The notes under the pieces were generated by a model, which worked only from the letters and a program-made list of their open reading frames with translations, ran no database searches and was not told where the DNA came from. Both the position numbers and the translations under genes were made by a program. Below, piece after piece: positions 61,254-64,000 of a stretch of DNA of 64,000 bases (within the stretch, counting starts at the first letter, position 1; every line of letters starts with the position of its first letter). The DNA is from Streptomyces jeddahensis (lineage in GTDB: Bacteria > Actinomycetota > Actinomycetes > Streptomycetales > Streptomycetaceae): positions 1-64,000 of the forward strand of contig NZ_LOHS01000177.1 in the NCBI RefSeq assembly GCF_001642995.1, read 5' to 3'.

Positions 61254-62732
61254 ATGGGACGGGATGTCCCGGCACTGGTGTTCACGCGTGAGGACCGCCG
61301 CCAGTACCGGATCAAGATGCAGGAGTGCCTCGACGCGTTCGCGCAGATGCTGCGCGAGTCACGGTTCGAGGCGGAGCGGCCCCAGGTCGGCTTGGAGATC
61401 GAACTCAACCTGGTGGACGCCGAAGCCGAGCCGGCCATGCGCAACAGCGACGTGCTCGAGGCGATCGCGGACCCCGCCTGGTCCACCGAGCTGGGCCGCT
61501 TCAATCTGGAGATCAACATTCCGCCGCGCCGTCTGACGGCCGGCGGGCCCGACGCGTGGGAGGGCGAGATCCGGGGCGCCCTCAACCACGCCGACGAACG
61601 CGCCGCGACGGTCGGCGCCCACCTGATCATGATCGGCATCCTGCCCACGCTGAGCCAGGCGGACGTCGGCGAGGCCGCACTGTCCGAGAACCCGCGCTAC
61701 CGGCTGCTGAACGAGCAGGTGTTCGCCGCCCGCGGCGAGGATCTGCGGATCGAGATCGACGGTACGGACCGGCTGCGGACCTACGCGGACACCATCACCC
61801 CCGAGGCCGCGTGCACCAGCACCCAGTTCCACCTCCAGGTGTCCCCGGAGGAGTTCGCCGGCTACTGGAACGCGGCGCAGGCCATCGCGGGGGTCCAGGT
61901 GGCGCTGGCCGCCAACTCGCCGTTCCTGTTCGGAAAGGAACTGTGGGACGAAACCCGTATCACCCTCTTCGAGCAGGCCACCGACACCCGCCCGCAGGAG
62001 ATCAAGGTGCAGGGTGTGCGGCCCCGGGTGTGGTTCGGAGAGCGGTGGATCACCAGCGTCTTCGACCTTTTCGAGGAGAACGTGCGCTACTTCCCGGCGC
62101 TGCTGCCCCTCTGCGACGAGCAGAGCCCCAAGGAGACGCTGGAGCGGGGGGACATCCCCGAGCTGTCCGAGCTCACCCTGCACAACGGCACGATCTACCG
62201 CTGGAACCGCCCCGTCTACGCCGTCGCGCACGACAAACCCCATCTGCGGGTGGAGAACCGCGTTCTCCCCGCGGGCCCGACGGTCGCCGACACCCTCTCC
62301 AACGGCGCCTTCTACTACGGGCTCACCCGAGCCCTGGTGGAGGAGGACCGGCCGGTCTGGTCACGGATGTCGTTCTCGGCCGCGGAGGAGAATCTCCACA
62401 CGGCGGCGCGGCACGGCATCGATGCACGGCTGTACTGGCCCGGTATGGGCGAAGTCCCGGTGCCCGAACTCGTCCTGAGGCGTCTGCTGCCGCTCGCACA
62501 CCGGGGCCTCGAGCAGTCGGGAATGGACGCGGCCTGGCGTGAGCCGCTGCTCGGCATCATCGAGCAACGGTGCGTCACCGCGCGCAACGGCGCTGTATGG
62601 CAGAGGGAGATGTACCACCGTATCGACGACCTGTCCCACGTCGGCCACCACGAAGCGCTGCGGCGCATGACGCAGCAGTACATCGACTACATGCATCTGA
62701 ACGCACCCGTCCACACCTGGCCTGTCGACTGA
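61254..62732 (+). CDS. glutamate-cysteine ligase-family protein
   Basis: A 492-residue carboxylate-amine ligase of the GCS2/EgtA-like group. The Mg/ATP and substrate blocks are VGLEIELNLVDAEAEP (45-60), GRFNLEINIPPRRL, CTSTQFHLQVSPEEF and RVENRVLPAGPTVADTL. It should join an amino acid to a glutamate-type carboxylate with ATP; gamma-glutamylcysteine is one possibility. GGGAGG precedes ATG 61254. It may link to the STAS/stress genes downstream only by position. Confidence 0.85.
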   Translation: MGRDVPALVFTREDRRQYRIKMQECLDAFAQMLRESRFEAERPQVGLEIELNLVDAEAEPAMRNSDVLEAIADPAWSTELGRFNLEINIPPRRLTAGGPDAWEGEIRGALNHADERAATVGAHLIMIGILPTLSQADVGEAALSENPRYRLLNEQVFAARGEDLRIEIDGTDRLRTYADTITPEAACTSTQFHLQVSPEEFAGYWNAAQAIAGVQVALAANSPFLFGKELWDETRITLFEQATDTRPQEIKVQGVRPRVWFGERWITSVFDLFEENVRYFPALLPLCDEQSPKETLERGDIPELSELTLHNGTIYRWNRPVYAVAHDKPHLRVENRVLPAGPTVADTLSNGAFYYGLTRALVEEDRPVWSRMSFSAAEENLHTAARHGIDARLYWPGMGEVPVPELVLRRLLPLAHRGLEQSGMDAAWREPLLGIIEQRCVTARNGAVWQREMYHRIDDLSHVGHHEALRRMTQQYIDYMHLNAPVHTWPVD

Positions 62733-62899
62733 GGCAGGGCGCTGAGATGCCCGGCGTGCAGATCCCGTTCCTCAGGCGACTCGACGCGCCGGGCGTGGTG
62801 GTGCCGGGCCGCTCGGTCGGCGGGCAGCGTCGCTCCTCGCGCCGGGTGATCGGCCAGGTGGCCGAGGTGGTGGATGGTGCCGCAGACGTAGTCGCTCAA
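62687..62899 (-). CDS. possible 70-residue protein overlapping two genes
   Basis: A TTG-started frame (SDYVCGTIHHLGHLADHPAR and on, His-rich, 70 codons) overlaps the stop of the STAS gene by 3 bp and the last 46 bp of the glutamate-cysteine-ligase-family gene. High G/C at third positions supports coding, but a frame on the other strand (62747-62914) scores about as well by eye. I list it with low confidence. Confidence 0.25.
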   Translation of the reverse strand: MSDYVCGTIHHLGHLADHPARGATLPADRAARHHHARRVESPEERDLHAGHLSALPQSTGQVWTGAFRCM

Positions 62900-63273
62900 T
62901 GGCCGGTTCGCTGATCATCGGCTCCCCTCCTGGACGGGAACACGGCCTGGGTGACGGTGTCGTAGACGGGAATCAGCGTCGTCAGCTCGGTGATCCGCAG
63001 CAGGCGCCTGATCGGTCCCTCCGGGCAGACGAGTCGAAGCTGCCCGTGGCGCTGCCGGGCCTCGTGGGAGGCGGCGACAAGGACGCTCAGACCGCTGGCG
63101 TCGCAGAAGTCCAGCCCTGAGAAGTCCACGACGACCCGTGCCGGATTGTGTGCGGCGAAGACGTCGTCGAGGTGGTCGCCCAGCTCGTCCCGGGTGGTGA
63201 TGTCGATCTCGCCCGTGACCTCGACGACCTCCCATGTGTCTCGGCGGTGGGAGGAAATCTTCAGTGGCTCCAT
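62896..63273 (-). CDS. STAS-domain anti-sigma factor antagonist
   Basis: A 125-residue STAS protein of the SpoIIAA/RsbV type. The phosphorylatable serine is S60 in the DASG motif (LDFCDASGLSVLV), which an RsbW-type kinase would modify; the RsbW-like protein at 31 kb is a possible but unlinked partner. GGAGGGG precedes the ATG. It probably relieves inhibition of a stress sigma factor. Confidence 0.88.
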   Translation of the reverse strand: MEPLKISSHRRDTWEVVEVTGEIDITTRDELGDHLDDVFAAHNPARVVVDFSGLDFCDASGLSVLVAASHEARQRHGQLRLVCPEGPIRRLLRITELTTLIPVYDTVTQAVFPSRRGADDQRTGH

Positions 63274-63361
63274 TGCTGCCCCTCCCTCACCCGGAACCCT
63301 GAGCCCCGCGGCTCCACCCGGGCGCGCGGGTGGATCGACGGTGGCCCCCGGCCGTTGGCGA

Positions 63362-63640
63362 TCAGCCGGCGATCTCCTTGGTCTCGTCACCGCGGCCGAT
63401 CTCGATCTTGCGGGGCCTGGCCTCCTCTGCCTCCGGGATACGGACCGTCAGGACGCCGGCGTCATAACTCGCCTCGACCTTGTCGAGCGACAGTGTCTCG
63501 CCCAGGAACAGCTGCCAGCGGAACACCCGTGCGGCCGTTAGTCCACGACCATCTCTACGCCTTCCGTGTCGGGAGGTACGGCGCTCCGCCTGCACGGTCA
63601 GGACGTTCTGCTCGAGGCCAGATCGATGGAGCCTTCCGGC
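63362..63640 (-). pseudogene. hsp20/alpha-crystallin pseudogene
   Basis: Three blocks match small heat-shock proteins: LEQNVLTVQAERR, then (after a frame change) VPPDTEGVEMVVD ending in a stop, and WQLFLGETLSLDKVEASYDA plus GVLTVRIPEAEEARPRKIEI in the first frame. The N-terminal 60 or so residues are missing. At least two frameshifts and one stop make it non-functional. A well-spaced promoter remains upstream. Confidence 0.82.
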
Positions 63641-63657
63641 TGCCTTCTCTAGCGGTT

Positions 63658-63686
63658 CATATACCGCTTTCCGGGCATATTGACAA
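63658..63686 (-). promoter_or_regulatory. hsp20 pseudogene promoter
   Basis: On the minus strand TTGTCA (63681-63686) and TATATG (63658-63663) are separated by exactly 17 bp, an excellent match to a vegetative-type promoter. It would drive a transcript through the hsp20 remnant. Confidence 0.6.
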
Positions 63687-63693
63687 GCACTGC

Positions 63694-64000
63694 CTAGGGC
63701 CACTGTGGGGCAGCTCCCCGCTCCCGCGCGGCGGTACGGATGGCCGAGGCCGCGGCCTCGGGGTGGGGGTCCGAGACCACGAGACGCGCGAAGGGTGACA
63801 GCGGCCCGAGATCCACACTCACCACCGGCCTGGGCATCCGCATGACGGCGAAGTCGCGTCCCCGAGGATGCCTGCGCACCCCCACGAAGTAATTCCCTGG
63901 CAGCCATACGGCGGTCTCGGGTTCCCCGCGCAGGGCACGCCACCAGTCCTCCATCACGGCCACGTCCTCGACGGCGGCCAAGGGCACCCGTAGGCGGCGC
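63694..64000 (-). CDS. partial gene at the window edge, unknown
   Basis: A frame open to the window edge ends at 63694 and encodes about 102 residues ending AAASAIRTAARERGAAPQWP. A GTG at 63987 could start it, but the frame continues beyond. There is a beta-strand pattern (AVMRMPRPVVSVDLGPLSPF) but no recognised family. It probably continues past position 64000. Confidence 0.55.
   Translation of the reverse strand, partial: RRLRVPLAAVEDVAVMEDWWRALRGEPETAVWLPGNYFVGVRRHPRGRDFAVMRMPRPVVSVDLGPLSPFARLVVSDPHPEAAASAIRTAARERGAAPQWP

Noticed and set aside
62747..62914. 55-residue ORF on the plus strand after the glutamate-cysteine-ligase-family gene
   Set aside because: No ribosome site and similar codon pattern on the opposite strand; no family match.

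Overview
This window reads as a chromosomal segment from a Streptomyces or close relative. Base composition is very G+C rich and third codon positions are almost always G or C. GTG starts are common, several genes look leaderless (a TANNNT -10 box 6-8 nt before the start), and the protein families are typical actinomycete ones: mycothiol-dependent maleylpyruvate isomerase fold, deazaflavin nitroreductase fold, Rv1733c-like, Lnt, GapB-type GAPDH, an ABC sugar importer without its own ATPase. I see no rRNA, tRNA, CRISPR array, phage or insertion sequence, and no polyketide or peptide synthase cluster.

Layout. 1-4.5 kb: end of an unidentified gene, a DUF6986/HpcH-like aldolase, then a divergent LacI regulator and ROK sugar kinase around a perfect operator palindrome. 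4.6-9.1 kb: a P-loop kinase-Nudix fusion, an M20 dipeptidase, a geranylgeranyl-reductase-type flavoprotein and a deazaflavin-type reductase. 9.1-14.3 kb: a TetR gene preceded by an unusual 19-bp-period repeat array, a NarL-type two-component system, and a divergent MFS exporter/MarR pair. 14.3-25.8 kb: a maleylpyruvate-isomerase-fold protein, then a carbohydrate locus. That locus holds a CUT1-type importer, a GH127 beta-L-arabinofuranosidase, a LacI regulator, a SIS isomerase, a class II ketose-bisphosphate aldolase that seems to start at ATT, AlkB, and a ROK/HTH regulator. 25.8-31 kb: a TetR/DUF4865 pair and a SHOCT/ABC/FtsX exporter operon.

31-44 kb: an RsbW-like kinase, a cysteine-synthase-family enzyme, SRPBCC, DeoR, a polytopic membrane protein with split alpha/beta-hydrolase motifs, a beta-helix-AAA+ fusion whose 3' end overlaps it antisense, an Rv1733c-like protein, a MOSC protein, a DUF6643-like protein and an HpnB-like glycosyltransferase. 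44-53.5 kb: a racemase-like protein, a membrane protein, an O-antigen-ligase-like protein, Lnt, Nudix, and a 3-hydroxybutyrate-dehydrogenase-like SDR with a GAF/PucR regulator and an MHS-type transporter. 53.6-64 kb: a more eroded stretch with gene remnants (isopropylmalate/tartrate dehydrogenase scrap, DUF1275 pseudogene, hsp20 pseudogene) among a serine hydrolase, a PNPOx-fold protein, a kinase-fold protein, GAPDH, an aldo/keto reductase, a glutamate-cysteine-ligase-family protein and a STAS anti-anti-sigma factor.

How the genes may work together. The 15-24 kb block looks like one sugar-use unit: import, release of L-arabinofuranose-type residues, isomerisation and aldol cleavage under LacI control. 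The 49-53.5 kb block looks like uptake and oxidation of a small hydroxy acid under a GAF/PucR regulator. The most unusual signals are the 19-bp-period array at 9.2 kb, the ATT start at 22.9 kb, the split membrane hydrolase plus beta-helix-AAA+ pair at 35-40 kb, and a two-component operator whose half-site recurs before the exporter operon at 27 kb.
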